Shown: in pieces, positions 31,487 through 40,247 of the stretch
How positions within the stretch are numbered: position 1 is the first letter of the stretch
Layout: the number at the start of each line of letters is the position of its first letter
Source of the DNA: a virus
DNA length: 64,000 bases
IMG/VR virus record: IMGVR_UViG_3300002144_000477
Coordinates: 106,894-170,893 of that record
Strand: one strand, 5' to 3'
The notes under the pieces: generated by a model
The model's database searches: none
Told to the model about the DNA's origin: nothing
The model's input: the letters and a program-made list of their open reading frames with translations, nothing else
Program-made: the position numbers and the translations under genes

Positions 31487-32714
31487 TACATTCTTCCTTT
31501 AATTTTTGCGAGACATCACTCCACAACTCGTTAAATGTTGTTGTCTTTTTTAATTCTTGTTCAATTCGATTATTAAAACTTAAAATTCTCATTGCTCGTT
31601 GTTTATTTGAAACTTTTTCAACATTCACAACATCGTTAGAAATTGGTATGCCAGTATAGCACATTTCTTTATATTTTGCTAAAGTGTCGAGAGATAAATT
31701 TTTATAATTTTCGTATTTTGTTAAAACTTTATCTATTTCTTTTGCAGCCATTAATCGTATACTTTCAGGTGCGAATCTAATGTCTAATTCATAAGGATTA
31801 ATTAAATCACACCAAAATATATCTAAATTTTTGGATAGGCAAAAATCATAAAAATCTAATAGATCAAATGCACTATATAAACAGTACGCCGGATGAGCAA
31901 TAATGTGTTGATTATGTTGTTTTAGAATATCGATGTTGTTAACAAAGGTTTTCCATTCAGCTTTATGTCTGACGTATTCAAATCGTTTTTCTAAACAATC
32001 AAAACTTATCATCCAATGTACATTGATATTTTTATTAGAAATAATAGATTTGAACATCGGGTTATTTGTCAAATCAACACTTAAATTAGTTGTTATATGA
32101 ACATTTACATATTTAGATAAATTGTTAAACAATTTATATATCGATTTCTGTAATAGAGGTTCACCGCCACCTACGGTAATACTAGATAAATGTTCTTGAT
32201 TATCTAATAGATAATTTACGGCGTTCTCTTCATCTACTTTTCCAAGTTCAATGATTTTACCTTTGACTTTTTGCCATTCTGTACTACAATCTGGACCACA
32301 ATAAAGACAAGTCAGATTACACAAATTATTCCAATTAATGCTACAACTGGTTAATACATTTTGATCGTTATTGTCTATTAGGGCACGAACGTCGGCATCT
32401 AAACTATTAACGTGCATCAATCGTTCACTACGTCCACCGTATGTTTCTGAGTCTTTACAATAACTACAATGATCGTGCCATTCTTCGTTTTTAATACTAG
32501 TTTTGATTTCGGATAATAGTTTATTTTGTAAAATTTTATCCACTGGATCTTGCAAATTATTGCCTACATTTTCGCTATAAGAACAGATCCCAGTTCCTCC
32601 ATTTACTCCTAATCTCAGAGAAGTCCACGGACAGGGGCAAAATGTTTTACTTTGACTGGTTTCTATGATGATTTGTATGATGATTTGTATCCTGTTTGCC
32701 ACTGCATAATACAT
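31479..32714 (-). CDS. Radical SAM/Twitch-SPASM-like protein
   Basis: A protein of about 410 residues. The cluster motif CNLTCLYC (C-x3-C-x2-C) sits about 150 residues in, after an N-terminal cysteine-rich part (KTFCPCPW, HCSYCKD) like Twitch/SPASM modules, and the GGEPLL motif follows. Such proteins modify peptides or small molecules using a 5'-deoxyadenosyl radical. The start is uncertain: the ATG at 32714 lies in the -10 box of the promoter, so translation probably begins downstream, perhaps from a non-ATG codon. Its neighbours do not reveal a substrate. Confidence 0.75.
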   Translation of the reverse strand: MYYAVANRIQIIIQIIIETSQSKTFCPCPWTSLRLGVNGGTGICSYSENVGNNLQDPVDKILQNKLLSEIKTSIKNEEWHDHCSYCKDSETYGGRSERLMHVNSLDADVRALIDNNDQNVLTSCSINWNNLCNLTCLYCGPDCSTEWQKVKGKIIELGKVDEENAVNYLLDNQEHLSSITVGGGEPLLQKSIYKLFNNLSKYVNVHITTNLSVDLTNNPMFKSIISNKNINVHWMISFDCLEKRFEYVRHKAEWKTFVNNIDILKQHNQHIIAHPAYCLYSAFDLLDFYDFCLSKNLDIFWCDLINPYELDIRFAPESIRLMAAKEIDKVLTKYENYKNLSLDTLAKYKEMCYTGIPISNDVVNVEKVSNKQRAMRILSFNNRIEQELKKTTTFNELWSDVSQKLKEECNG

Positions 32715-32741
32715 TATACGACAAAAGAGATCAAATGTCAA
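32713..32741 (-). promoter_or_regulatory. Sigma70-like promoter for the radical SAM gene
   Basis: TTGACA at 32736-32741 and TATAAT at 32713-32718 (minus strand), 17-base spacer. A consensus match, overlapping the apparent 5' end of the reading frame. Confidence 0.9.
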
Positions 32742-32805
32742 CCGCAGTGTGTAGGATAATGTGGTATTAATACAACGGTTGTATTAATACAACGCCGTAG
32801 TTTAA

Positions 32806-33345
32806 TTACTTGGCTTCGTGTCTATTCAAGTATTCCAACACAGTTTCAGGACTTGAAACGCCGTATGGGTCCACTGTAGAATTGTCACAGCGGCCTGGCT
32901 CTTCAAAGAACTGTTCAATCACACCATTATACACAATCATAGCATAACGCCAACTACGCATGCCAAAGCCTAGATTGTCTTTGTCCACCAACATACCCAA
33001 TTGACGAGTAAATGTACCAGAACCATCTGGGATGAACTTTAGTTTTTCAACCTGTTGATCCAACATCCATTTACGCATGACAAATGTGTCGTTTACACTC
33101 AACACGTAAATGTCGTCTACTGCTTTAGCACAAATTTCTTCGTGATGCTGTTCAAAGCCAGGCACTTGGTATGTTGAGCAAGTTGGTGTAAATGCTCCCG
33201 GCAAACTGAACACCACAACACGACGGTTCTTAAAGATTTCGTCTGTGGTCAAATCTTGCCACTTGAATGGATTGTCGCCGCCGATGCTGTCATCGCGGAC
33301 TCGTGTTTTGAATGTCACACTTGGGACTGTGATTCCTTGCTTCAT
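32806..33345 (-). CDS. Peroxiredoxin (Prx5/AhpE-like)
   Basis: A 179-residue thiol peroxidase. VVFSLPGAFTPTCSTYQVPGFEQH holds the peroxidatic cysteine (about C56) in the Prx5-type G-A-F-T-P-T-C motif, and FGMRSWRYAMIV the later conserved arginine region. It reduces peroxides, and a phage copy may guard against oxidative damage in the infected cell. ATG 33345 follows AAGGAG; in-frame codons further up are leader. A hairpin with a GAAA loop sits in that leader. Confidence 0.92.
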   Translation of the reverse strand: MKQGITVPSVTFKTRVRDDSIGGDNPFKWQDLTTDEIFKNRRVVVFSLPGAFTPTCSTYQVPGFEQHHEEICAKAVDDIYVLSVNDTFVMRKWMLDQQVEKLKFIPDGSGTFTRQLGMLVDKDNLGFGMRSWRYAMIVYNGVIEQFFEEPGRCDNSTVDPYGVSSPETVLEYLNRHEAK

Positions 33346-33371
33346 TATTTTACTCCTTGAAATGATCAAAC

Positions 33372-33387
33372 TCAGTGTTTCCACTGA
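33372..33387 (-). promoter_or_regulatory. 5' leader hairpin of the peroxiredoxin gene
   Basis: TCAGTG and CACTGA form a perfect 6-bp stem with a GAAA tetraloop on the transcribed strand, 27 bases before the start. Probably an mRNA-stabilising or regulatory element. Confidence 0.5.
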
Positions 33388-33490
33388 TATGTTATTGTAA
33401 CAGTATTTACTATAGAAATCTACTATTATTTCATTGTTTTTTATTGTATTTTCCTATGGCATCAATTGGTATTTCCATTGGCCAAAAGAA

Positions 33491-33506
33491 ACCCGCCGAA
33501 GCGGGT
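33491..33506 (-). terminator. Intrinsic terminator after the beta-barrel gene
   Basis: ACCCGC (33491-33496) pairs with GCGGGT (33501-33506); read leftward the loop is TTCG, and a T-rich run (TTTCTTTT) follows. Confidence 0.85.
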
Positions 33507-33524
33507 ATATCTAATTGGTATAGA

Positions 33525-35195
33525 TTAAAACTTGACGTTAAATCCAGCAGTTATAGTGGTGTTATCACCTAATGCTGATGTTGACTTGCTCAATCTAGCT
33601 TCCCAATTCACTTTCTCGTCTTCTTTAACTAAACCTATACTAGCTTGATTTACGCCATCAGAATGATGTAACATAGTAAAGTCCACTAGACCTAAATCTA
33701 CTTTGGCACCAACCGTGGCGTAATCATACATGGTGTTTGTGTTAGCAACAGCACGAGCAGTAATAATGTCACCAGTTTCAGTGTAAGCATCAGTTTTACG
33801 TTGTCCACTGGTGTAACCAATCACAGAAGTAACTTTATCATTTAATTTTAATTCATATGATATTCTCGCGCTAGTATCTGTACCGCTGGTGGCTCCAGCA
33901 TTTGCCCAAGAACCAATGGTACGAGATAACAAGTAGTCTGATGTGACATGTGTTAGTCCTACTTCGACGGTGCCTTTTTCCAGTTCTTTGCCAATCGAAC
34001 CATTAAATATACGTGTGTCAGCACTGGCACTGTTGCCTTGATTGTTAACATTAGTTGATAATTCTGCAATGCCGCCACCGATGATAATTCCATTTTCGAT
34101 ACGTCTCTTGCCACCTACAGTGATGCCTTTTGTGCGTCCTTCAAGACCATTTTTATAAACATGTGAAATGCCAATGGCTTTAATACCATCAAACTCTATA
34201 CCTCTAGCCACGGAGTTTGTGATGTCTTGTGCTGTAGCAAGTTGATCAATGCGCCCAACTGCTTGTGCAGTTGCTATACTAGTTTGTACCAGATCAACAG
34301 TTGAACTTGAAGTTGTTACTGTGTTAGTAGTTGAAACAGAGCAAGATTGTGTTCCGTTTGCTGTAGTAGTCGAATTATCACTGTATGTAGTAACTGTTGT
34401 AGGAGTTGTACAAGTTGTAGTTGTCACTGGCGTTGTATTAGTTACAATAGTTGTTACTGGAGTTGTGTCTACAGTAGTAACAGTAGTGTCAACTGTTTGT
34501 GTTATGGTATCTTCGCTTACTGCGTGTGCTGTAGTAACTGCTCTTACAGTTGTGCCGTTAGTTACTGTATTTGTTATCACAGTTGCGCCTGTTGAACTAG
34601 AAGAAGTAACAGTCGGGGTTCCTGCTGTTGTGCTTACTACAGTTGGTGTACCACTATATGTTTGACCTGCTGCCAATGGCGTTGTGTTTGTGTATGTATA
34701 GTTGGATAACTTGGTTGCATCAACGCTTCTATCCATGGTGGTAAATGACGCACTATCGTTTTTGGAATAGCCTCCTTCAATAGTAATAACAGTTCCCCAG
34801 CTACCATTACCTAGATAGAATATAGCGCCGTCGCCTAACGCTGTAAATGTACCAGTATGGTTAATAACTTTGTAAAGTGTACCGTCTGACTCGTACAAGG
34901 CTAAACCATATGTGCCGGGGTTAGTAGTACTGTCAAAGAAAGCAAAGTATCTTCCATTGGCAGATGCATCAGCAATTTGCGCATCTGTTAGTCGTGAGGC
35001 ACTGGATGCTTGTGTAGCATAATTAACGCTGGCATACAAGTTTTGAAACCAGCTGGCATTCAGTGTTGTGCCATTCCAGCTGTATTGTACATCCCAAATT
35101 TGTGCGGTACTGAATCGACCGTCTGTAATGGCAGCAAATGCGCTGGCCATTGTTAACATTGCGGCAGCGGCCGCAGTCACGAGTTTTTTTAACAT
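33525..35195 (-). CDS. Exported outer-membrane beta-barrel protein with Thr-rich passenger
   Basis: A 556-residue protein starting with a clear signal peptide (MLKKLVTAAAAAMLTM). About 150 residues of small beta domain follow, then a Thr/Val-rich, low-complexity stalk (about 190-320, containing TTVTT and TTPVTT). The C-terminal ~230 residues look like a beta-barrel ending in NTTITAGFNVKF, with the terminal Phe expected of outer-membrane proteins. The layout resembles an autotransporter-like surface protein. It has a late-type box, AAGGAG and its own terminator, suggesting a late, single-gene transcript. ATG 35195 is used; GTG 35201 is too near the Shine-Dalgarno site. Confidence 0.8.
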   Translation of the reverse strand: MLKKLVTAAAAAMLTMASAFAAITDGRFSTAQIWDVQYSWNGTTLNASWFQNLYASVNYATQASSASRLTDAQIADASANGRYFAFFDSTTNPGTYGLALYESDGTLYKVINHTGTFTALGDGAIFYLGNGSWGTVITIEGGYSKNDSASFTTMDRSVDATKLSNYTYTNTTPLAAGQTYSGTPTVVSTTAGTPTVTSSSSTGATVITNTVTNGTTVRAVTTAHAVSEDTITQTVDTTVTTVDTTPVTTIVTNTTPVTTTTCTTPTTVTTYSDNSTTTANGTQSCSVSTTNTVTTSSSTVDLVQTSIATAQAVGRIDQLATAQDITNSVARGIEFDGIKAIGISHVYKNGLEGRTKGITVGGKRRIENGIIIGGGIAELSTNVNNQGNSASADTRIFNGSIGKELEKGTVEVGLTHVTSDYLLSRTIGSWANAGATSGTDTSARISYELKLNDKVTSVIGYTSGQRKTDAYTETGDIITARAVANTNTMYDYATVGAKVDLGLVDFTMLHHSDGVNQASIGLVKEDEKVNWEARLSKSTSALGDNTTITAGFNVKF

Positions 35196-35237
35196 TTTCA
35201 CAACTCCTTATTATTGTTATTATTGTGTGAATCTGTG

Positions 35238-35245
35238 TATTTATC
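35238..35245 (-). promoter_or_regulatory. T4-like late promoter box (GATAAATA)
   Basis: GATAAATA on the minus strand, 43 bases before the beta-barrel start and directly after a terminator, so it is the likely start of that transcript. Confidence 0.6.
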
Positions 35246-35256
35246 AGTCAAAAGAA

Positions 35257-35274
35257 AACCCGCCTAAGCGGGTT
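35257..35274 (-). terminator. Intrinsic terminator after the 35295 gene
   Basis: AACCCGC (35257-35263) pairs with GCGGGTT (35268-35274) across a 4-base loop; leftward it is followed by TTCTTTTG. Confidence 0.8.
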
Positions 35275-35294
35275 ATCGTGTGCGTATGGTTGAG

Positions 35295-35594
35295 TTAAAA
35301 TTTAAGTGATTCCATGGTGATAATTTTACTAATCTCTTCACCTAAATCAACATCATCGGTAATAATGTAATTGTCACCTGTGGATCTGTCAGTTCTATTA
35401 TCGTAGCGTCTAGTGCTGACAATAAACCCACCATTGGCCTTGGTCAGTGTAAAACGCATGGGCTCGCCAAAGGTTTCAACATCGTCGCAAGATACTAAAC
35501 TGCCCCTCGACAATTTCGATTGGTAGGCATCTGCATCTGGTTTTTCATTGGGATCACGAACCCAATCGCGTAGTTTTCTTTTAAGCCATTTCAT
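35295..35594 (-). CDS. Hypothetical protein, 99 residues
   Basis: A basic start (MKWLKRKLRDWVRDP) is followed by a polar domain with NGGFIVSTRRYDNRTD and DDVDLGEEISKIITME. No family recognised. It shares an ATGA with the gene above and ends 21 bases before a strong terminator, so it closes the FolE operon. Confidence 0.65.
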   Translation of the reverse strand: MKWLKRKLRDWVRDPNEKPDADAYQSKLSRGSLVSCDDVETFGEPMRFTLTKANGGFIVSTRRYDNRTDRSTGDNYIITDDVDLGEEISKIITMESLKF

Positions 35595-35983
35595 GTTTTA
35601 ATCTCCGTGATTAACAACGGGCCATACATAGTTGTTTCGCACTCCTCGAATGACCAGCCTGCTTCCTCGAATGCCGCAAACCCGTCGTTGTCCCACATTT
35701 CATCTACTTCTGCAAGCAATAATTGATCACCGTCTGTATTAAAATCCAGTGAAATGCCATCATCCATTTCTTGGTCTTGGATAGCGTAGTCGTCTAGATC
35801 GAATCCAAACTCATTGGTTGAATTATATTCAACGTCGAACTCTTGATCGTCTTCAACTTCGATGATCGCATGTCCCCGCCGCCAAAGTTGATCTACATAA
35901 AAAATGCGACCGTCAGGGTGTGTCCATGTTTCGACTTGCTTAATACTTTTTTTATCTTTAGGTTCAATTTTGTATAATTTCAT
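35591..35983 (-). CDS. Acidic hypothetical protein, 130 residues
   Basis: A strongly acidic protein (IIEVEDDQEFDVEYN, DLDDYAIQDQEMDDG) with a THPDGRIFYVDQLW segment reminiscent of THPDGRVF in the QueD protein. It shares an ATGA with the FolE stop and may be an accessory or inhibitor-like protein. DNA-mimic proteins have similar charge, but no direct evidence supports that. Confidence 0.6.
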   Translation of the reverse strand: MKLYKIEPKDKKSIKQVETWTHPDGRIFYVDQLWRRGHAIIEVEDDQEFDVEYNSTNEFGFDLDDYAIQDQEMDDGISLDFNTDGDQLLLAEVDEMWDNDGFAAFEEAGWSFEECETTMYGPLLITEIKT

Positions 35984-36666
35984 CGTGGTGCAAACTCTTG
36001 TTGTAGTTTGATGTTGTCAAAGAACTCTTTCTTTGTATTGCCGTCTGTATTAAATGCCCCTTTTAGTACAGTAGTCTGTGTTAACGAACTATGCGCCATA
36101 ATGCCACGATTTTCACAACAACCATGTGTTGCTTGAATGTAGACTGCTACGTTTTCACTGTCGGTTGCCTTCATAATCTCACGAGCAATGTCGTTACAAA
36201 GTTCTTCTTGTAGTGTGCCGCGACGAGCACACCACTGTGCAATACGTGTATACTTCGAAAGGCCGATTAGTTTTTCTGCCGCAATAATGCCAATATAAGC
36301 AACCCCAGTAACGGGTTGGTGATGATGACTACACATACTACGAAGTTCACTGCGAACCACGAGCATGCCTTCGTAACGGTCTGCCGAATCATTTGGAAAT
36401 GCTGTTGCGTCTGGTGCTGGTTCATATCTTCCTGCCATTATTTCGTTAAAGTACATTTTAGCAAGACGTCTTGCAGTGCCTTGACTGTTAGGATCATTGT
36501 AACGATCAATTACTAGTGCATCTAGTACACTGTTAAATGCTAATGTAGCTTCGTCAATAAGTTGTTCTTTATCGCCTTCTTGTAATACTGTACTGATGTT
36601 ATCACCAGCCCAGTGACGAATGCCATATTTTTCTAGTTTTGTTTTAATTTCTTGTGCTTTACTCAT
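35980..36666 (-). CDS. folE: GTP cyclohydrolase I (FolE)
   Basis: A 228-residue enzyme converting GTP to dihydroneopterin triphosphate, the entry to folate and 7-deazaguanine synthesis. Zinc and active-site motifs: SMCSHHHQPVTG, GLSKYTRIAQWCARR and QATHGCCENRG. With QueD and QueE this gives three consecutive steps to 7-carboxy-7-deazaguanine. ATG 36666 is preceded by CGGAG and the promoter at 36708. Confidence 0.95.
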   Translation of the reverse strand: MSKAQEIKTKLEKYGIRHWAGDNISTVLQEGDKEQLIDEATLAFNSVLDALVIDRYNDPNSQGTARRLAKMYFNEIMAGRYEPAPDATAFPNDSADRYEGMLVVRSELRSMCSHHHQPVTGVAYIGIIAAEKLIGLSKYTRIAQWCARRGTLQEELCNDIAREIMKATDSENVAVYIQATHGCCENRGIMAHSSLTQTTVLKGAFNTDGNTKKEFFDNIKLQQEFAPR

Positions 36667-36707
36667 TTATATCTCCGATGTTAAGGCAGTGGATTGCCGT
36701 ATTGTTT

Positions 36708-36736
36708 ATTATACAATCAACTAAGTCGATTGTCAA
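36708..36736 (-). promoter_or_regulatory. Sigma70-like promoter for folE
   Basis: TTGACA at 36731-36736 and TATAAT at 36708-36713 (minus strand), 17-base spacer. Confidence 0.9.
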
Positions 36737-36752
36737 TTCTATTTAGACAGCA

Positions 36753-37337
36753 TCAGCTATCAATCCAAATAAGTTCTTTCCCATTTGGGTATGTTTTATA
36801 TTCAGGAATAGGATTCACATAGGGTAGTTTATCTAGACCCAACTTAGCTAGTTCAGGTGTGGGCCGCATGTGGTACGCAATTTTAGGGATAGGATGATTC
36901 TGCCAGGGATTAACTGATAAATCTCTTCCGTCATACCGTTGCTTAATAACAGTACTATAAAACTGTTCGTCGTCGGTTAGTATAGCGCCACCCCAACCAA
37001 GCTCAAGGGGCTTACCGAATCCAAAACTTAAACATTGTAGGGTCCCGGCACGATACATGTTAGGTGCAAGTAGCCTAGCACTATCCCATATCCTGGTATT
37101 GTTAAATTGATATTCACCGACCCATTCGTCGTCAGTTAACTCGTATACAATGCCTAGACGATGCATTAGTTGGTGTATGCTAAGGTAGGTATACTTAGAA
37201 TAACTAGTCATACTAACTCCGTCGTAGCGCAAACACAACTCTAGTGCATTAGTGCAACAATCAGTCATAATTGCATACGGAGCACCAGTATGCTTTGCGA
37301 GAGTGTCTTCAAACGCTTTAATTAATTCAAATGCCAT
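36753..37337 (-). CDS. Short DegT-like aminotransferase
   Basis: A 194-residue protein matching the large domain of DegT-type enzymes: AIMTDCCTNALEL substrate loop, WDSARLLAP in place of EDAAQSLGA, and LSFGFGKPLELGWGGAILTDD with the PLP lysine (about K109). It ends well before the usual C-terminal domain, so it is half the length of the 8079 protein. It may be a trimmed but active enzyme, or a domain that pairs with another protein. ATG 37337 overlaps GalE by 11 bases. Confidence 0.75.
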   Translation of the reverse strand: MAFELIKAFEDTLAKHTGAPYAIMTDCCTNALELCLRYDGVSMTSYSKYTYLSIHQLMHRLGIVYELTDDEWVGEYQFNNTRIWDSARLLAPNMYRAGTLQCLSFGFGKPLELGWGGAILTDDEQFYSTVIKQRYDGRDLSVNPWQNHPIPKIAYHMRPTPELAKLGLDKLPYVNPIPEYKTYPNGKELIWIDS

Positions 37338-38313
37338 TTTGTACAGATTCTTCTGCAGAGATGTTATACCAATCCCACGCACTTGAAACAATTTGATCAA
37401 CTGAGCTGTGCATTGGCATCCAACCTAACATTTTCATTGCTTTGCTACTGTCTGCAATTAGTAAGTCGGGGTCGCCTTCTCTACGTGGGCCGGCTTTGAT
37501 GTTAACTGGCCCAATGTTGTTAACTACATAATCAATGATTTGTTGATTACTAATACCGGTATTAGTACCTAAGTTAAACGCCTCTGCACCATTTGCACTA
37601 TACTTAGTAGTGGCAAGTAAGTATGCACTAGCAATATCGTTGACGCTAATGTAGTCGCGAATACAAGTCCCGTCCGGCGTATTGTAATCGTTGCCGTTTA
37701 ATGTGAAGACACTGTCTTTTATTTTTGATTCTAGGATTCTAGCAATGATATGGGTAGCACCATGCGCTTGTCCTAAATCCTTACTAGCGCCTGCCGCATT
37801 AAAATACCTAAAGCTAATACTATTCAATCCGTATGCACTATAATAGTCTTGCAAAATGCGTTCAATTATAGCCTTAGTTGATCCATATGGACTCATTGGG
37901 TTAATAGGCGAGTCTTCTGTAATAGGAGTTACTTTAGGATTTCCGTATACACTTGCGCTACTACTAAACATAAATGTCGGCAGTTGCCCTTTACATTGCT
38001 CAACGATAGCACGTAAGAAGTTGATGGTTCCACGTACATTATTAGTATAGTATTCGTCGGGATTCATGACACTCGGACCTACTAAACTAGTACCCGCACA
38101 ATGCACAACAACATCTGGTTTTACCTGTGCTATGTATTTGGACACTAATGTATAATCACCGTAGTCTGCCTTCAATATCTCATCATGGTATTGCCTTGCA
38201 TTGGTGTTAGTAGTTTCGCGGTCGATGCCATACACTTTCCAACTAATGCTATTAAATGCTTTAGCAATATTGCTACCAATGTAGCCGTTGCTTCCGGTGA
38301 TTAGTACGTTCAT
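37327..38313 (-). CDS. galE: UDP-glucose 4-epimerase-like protein (GalE)
   Basis: A 328-residue extended SDR with ITGSNGYIGSNIA (NAD loop), FSSSASVYG with the catalytic Ser, and SPYGSTKAIIERIL with YxxxK. FRYFNAAGASK and CIRDYISVNDIASAY are strong GalE-type signatures. Interconverts UDP-glucose and UDP-galactose or the N-acetyl forms. It lies between the glycosyltransferase and the short DegT gene, indicating a sugar-nucleotide set. Confidence 0.9.
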   Translation of the reverse strand: MNVLITGSNGYIGSNIAKAFNSISWKVYGIDRETTNTNARQYHDEILKADYGDYTLVSKYIAQVKPDVVVHCAGTSLVGPSVMNPDEYYTNNVRGTINFLRAIVEQCKGQLPTFMFSSSASVYGNPKVTPITEDSPINPMSPYGSTKAIIERILQDYYSAYGLNSISFRYFNAAGASKDLGQAHGATHIIARILESKIKDSVFTLNGNDYNTPDGTCIRDYISVNDIASAYLLATTKYSANGAEAFNLGTNTGISNQQIIDYVVNNIGPVNIKAGPRREGDPDLLIADSSKAMKMLGWMPMHSSVDQIVSSAWDWYNISAEESVQNGI

Positions 38314-38315
38314 AA

Positions 38316-39491
38316 TTAGTATTTCTCTTCTGACACAAAGTCTCTATATCGATTACCTGCACGATTCCACTGCTCGCCGTTGCCTTGCATAATATCAACC
38401 ATACGGTTAATAGTACCATCGGTCCAGTTACTAATTTTGCCTATGTTGGCATGAGGCTCGCTCAACAACTTTTCTAGTTTCGTTTCTGCATCTGACAGGC
38501 TCCATGGAATATAAAGTCGTTCTGCGTCATTTGCAAAAGTTTCCGGGAAACTGCGGTACGCAGGATATAACACGTTACAGCCAAGGGTGTCTGCTTCACT
38601 TACCGTATTTGACACCCAGTCTTGTAATGCACAGTTAAACAACACCTTACTATCGTTGACGATATTATAGTAATCATTTTTTTGCAAGTCTTTATATATC
38701 TTTAACTTACCGTCGGCTTCCATCTTTAAAGCACGGTCCAAGTACTTTTGATTATTACTGCGTAACGGGCCACCACTTAGCACTGCAAATTCAACATCTG
38801 GACGAGCTTGCTTGAATCGTTCTATTAGATCCATAAAAAAGTCTGGTTGCTTTTCTTGATCAAACCGTGCGGCAAATACAACCCTATCGCTACGTTGATC
38901 CCACGGCTTAATCTTATTATCAACCCGACCTCGGACTTCTTCTTTACTAAAGCTCAGACCGCTAATGTTGTAAATCGGAGCAGTCCAGTTTGCAATTTTC
39001 ATATGTGCTACCATTTCTTCGTTAGTAGCAAGAATATTAACATTAGGAATTTCGTTGCACATTTGCTCGTACAAACTCATCCACTTGCCCATACCCCATA
39101 CGTGAACAAAGTCGTCGGGATCGACTGCTTGTGCTAGACATCGCAAGTAAATAGTTGGGCGTTGTTCTTCGGGAATCTGGCACATGATGTACGGCAAAGA
39201 TTCGATTCCCGGTTGAAACATATCCTCGAAGAATACCACATCGCCACCGCCGCATTCGCCGCTTCGCATCATCTGCACTAAATTCATTAACTGACTCATA
39301 CCAAAGTAGCTACGTCCGTGTGCATCTAATACTTGACCGACACTAATTGCCTTAGTGTTGTCGATAGTGCTTCCGGGCACTACAACATAGTCGATTCCGC
39401 GTTGCTTAAACACACGCTCGCTCCACTCTTGTAGTTGCAAAGTGTATCGACCTTCGTACGGCTCAAGGCCCATATAAAAAAGTTTTTTCAT
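38316..39491 (-). CDS. GT4-type glycosyltransferase
   Basis: A 391-residue GT-B glycosyltransferase-like protein. The donor-binding half shows VVFAARFDQEKQPDFFMDLIERF, VLSGGPLRSNNQKYL and a late NCALQDWVSNTVSEADTLGCNVLYP segment with the E-A-D/E block of GT4 enzymes. An N-terminal MGLEPYEGRYTLQLQEW opens the acceptor half. Stop and start are adjacent to GalE; donor unknown, probably a UDP- or GDP-hexose. Confidence 0.75.
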   Translation of the reverse strand: MKKLFYMGLEPYEGRYTLQLQEWSERVFKQRGIDYVVVPGSTIDNTKAISVGQVLDAHGRSYFGMSQLMNLVQMMRSGECGGGDVVFFEDMFQPGIESLPYIMCQIPEEQRPTIYLRCLAQAVDPDDFVHVWGMGKWMSLYEQMCNEIPNVNILATNEEMVAHMKIANWTAPIYNISGLSFSKEEVRGRVDNKIKPWDQRSDRVVFAARFDQEKQPDFFMDLIERFKQARPDVEFAVLSGGPLRSNNQKYLDRALKMEADGKLKIYKDLQKNDYYNIVNDSKVLFNCALQDWVSNTVSEADTLGCNVLYPAYRSFPETFANDAERLYIPWSLSDAETKLEKLLSEPHANIGKISNWTDGTINRMVDIMQGNGEQWNRAGNRYRDFVSEEKY

Positions 39492-39751
39492 TATTGTGAT
39501 TTCCTAACGTTGCTATTGTGGTTTTTAGTAGCGTATCTAAAATTAGCAGATTTTTTTCGGGCGGGATCAAACGGTGGACGTTGGAACCAGTGATTGCGAA
39601 TTTGCCGACCTTCTTTCATTGCGGTATAATCTTGGTAGTGGGGGCTACGCATGTTATACAGATCTTTTTCTCTAAACGGACGGCCAAACTCAACACAGAA
39701 CTCTTGATATTCTTCGAGATCTTTAAAAATTTGTGCAACTTGGGGTTTCAT
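39491..39751 (-). CDS. Hypothetical protein, 86 residues
   Basis: A small charged protein (EEYQEFCVEFGRPFREKDLY) ending in a basic tail (RYATKNHNSNVRKSQ). No family recognised. Its stop shares one base with the glycosyltransferase start, and the promoter at 39800 lies just ahead, so it leads this operon. Confidence 0.6.
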   Translation of the reverse strand: MKPQVAQIFKDLEEYQEFCVEFGRPFREKDLYNMRSPHYQDYTAMKEGRQIRNHWFQRPPFDPARKKSANFRYATKNHNSNVRKSQ

Positions 39752-39799
39752 AAATCATTTTCCTGTTACAGAGATTAATATACAAAGTTATTTAGATTT

Positions 39800-39828
39800 A
39801 TTATACTACCGCGTAAACATTTTCGCAA
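39800..39828 (-). promoter_or_regulatory. Sigma70-like promoter for the 39491 operon
   Basis: TTGCGA at 39823-39828 and TATAAT at 39800-39805 (minus strand), 17-base spacer; the -35 is a weaker match and both lie in the end of the T-fold gene. Confidence 0.65.
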
Positions 39829-40247
39829 CCATTTTCGTTGTCTTCGCTTACACTAATTTTTACAACACGGCCCGGATACTTTGTTGCAATTTTACGATAC
39901 AAATCGTCTGCAATCATTTCGCAGGACTTGTGATTCAAATTAAGCACCGAAGTACCACCGTCGAGCTGTTGATATAGTCTTTCCATCCATCGCTTGAACT
40001 GGATGAATTCGATGTCTCTATCGTTGTGGAACACTTCGATACACACCCGGAAATGAAAGATATGGCGGTGAGGAATACCAAGGAACGAAACGTCGTCCCA
40101 GCCGCCTGTTGCCAGTTTTGGATCACTGTCTGCTCCTGGATACATATGTACACCTTCTTTTTGAAAGGTAACCCAGATCATTTTTGATGCTTTGTTGATT
40201 GATTGATCAATAGCAGTTCGTTCGGAATTAGTTATTGGATGCGTCAT
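39801..40247 (-). CDS. Second T-fold (QueD/PTPS-like) protein
   Basis: A 148-residue protein, smaller than the QueD at 29196. HRHIFHFRVCIEVF provides an H-x-H pair of the type that binds zinc in T-fold enzymes, then RDIEFIQFKRWMERLY and SEDNENGCENVYAV, similar to the glutamate region of QueD. The catalytic cysteine loop is not clear, so function may differ. ATG 40247 is used. It could be a partner or a diverged duplicate. Overlaps the gene above by 20 bases. Confidence 0.55.
   Translation of the reverse strand: MTHPITNSERTAIDQSINKASKMIWVTFQKEGVHMYPGADSDPKLATGGWDDVSFLGIPHRHIFHFRVCIEVFHNDRDIEFIQFKRWMERLYQQLDGGTSVLNLNHKSCEMIADDLYRKIATKYPGRVVKISVSEDNENGCENVYAVV

Noticed and set aside
34249-34665. 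Val/Thr-rich open frames opposite the beta-barrel stalk
   Set aside because: They are antisense readings of the low-complexity Thr codons and lack ribosome sites.
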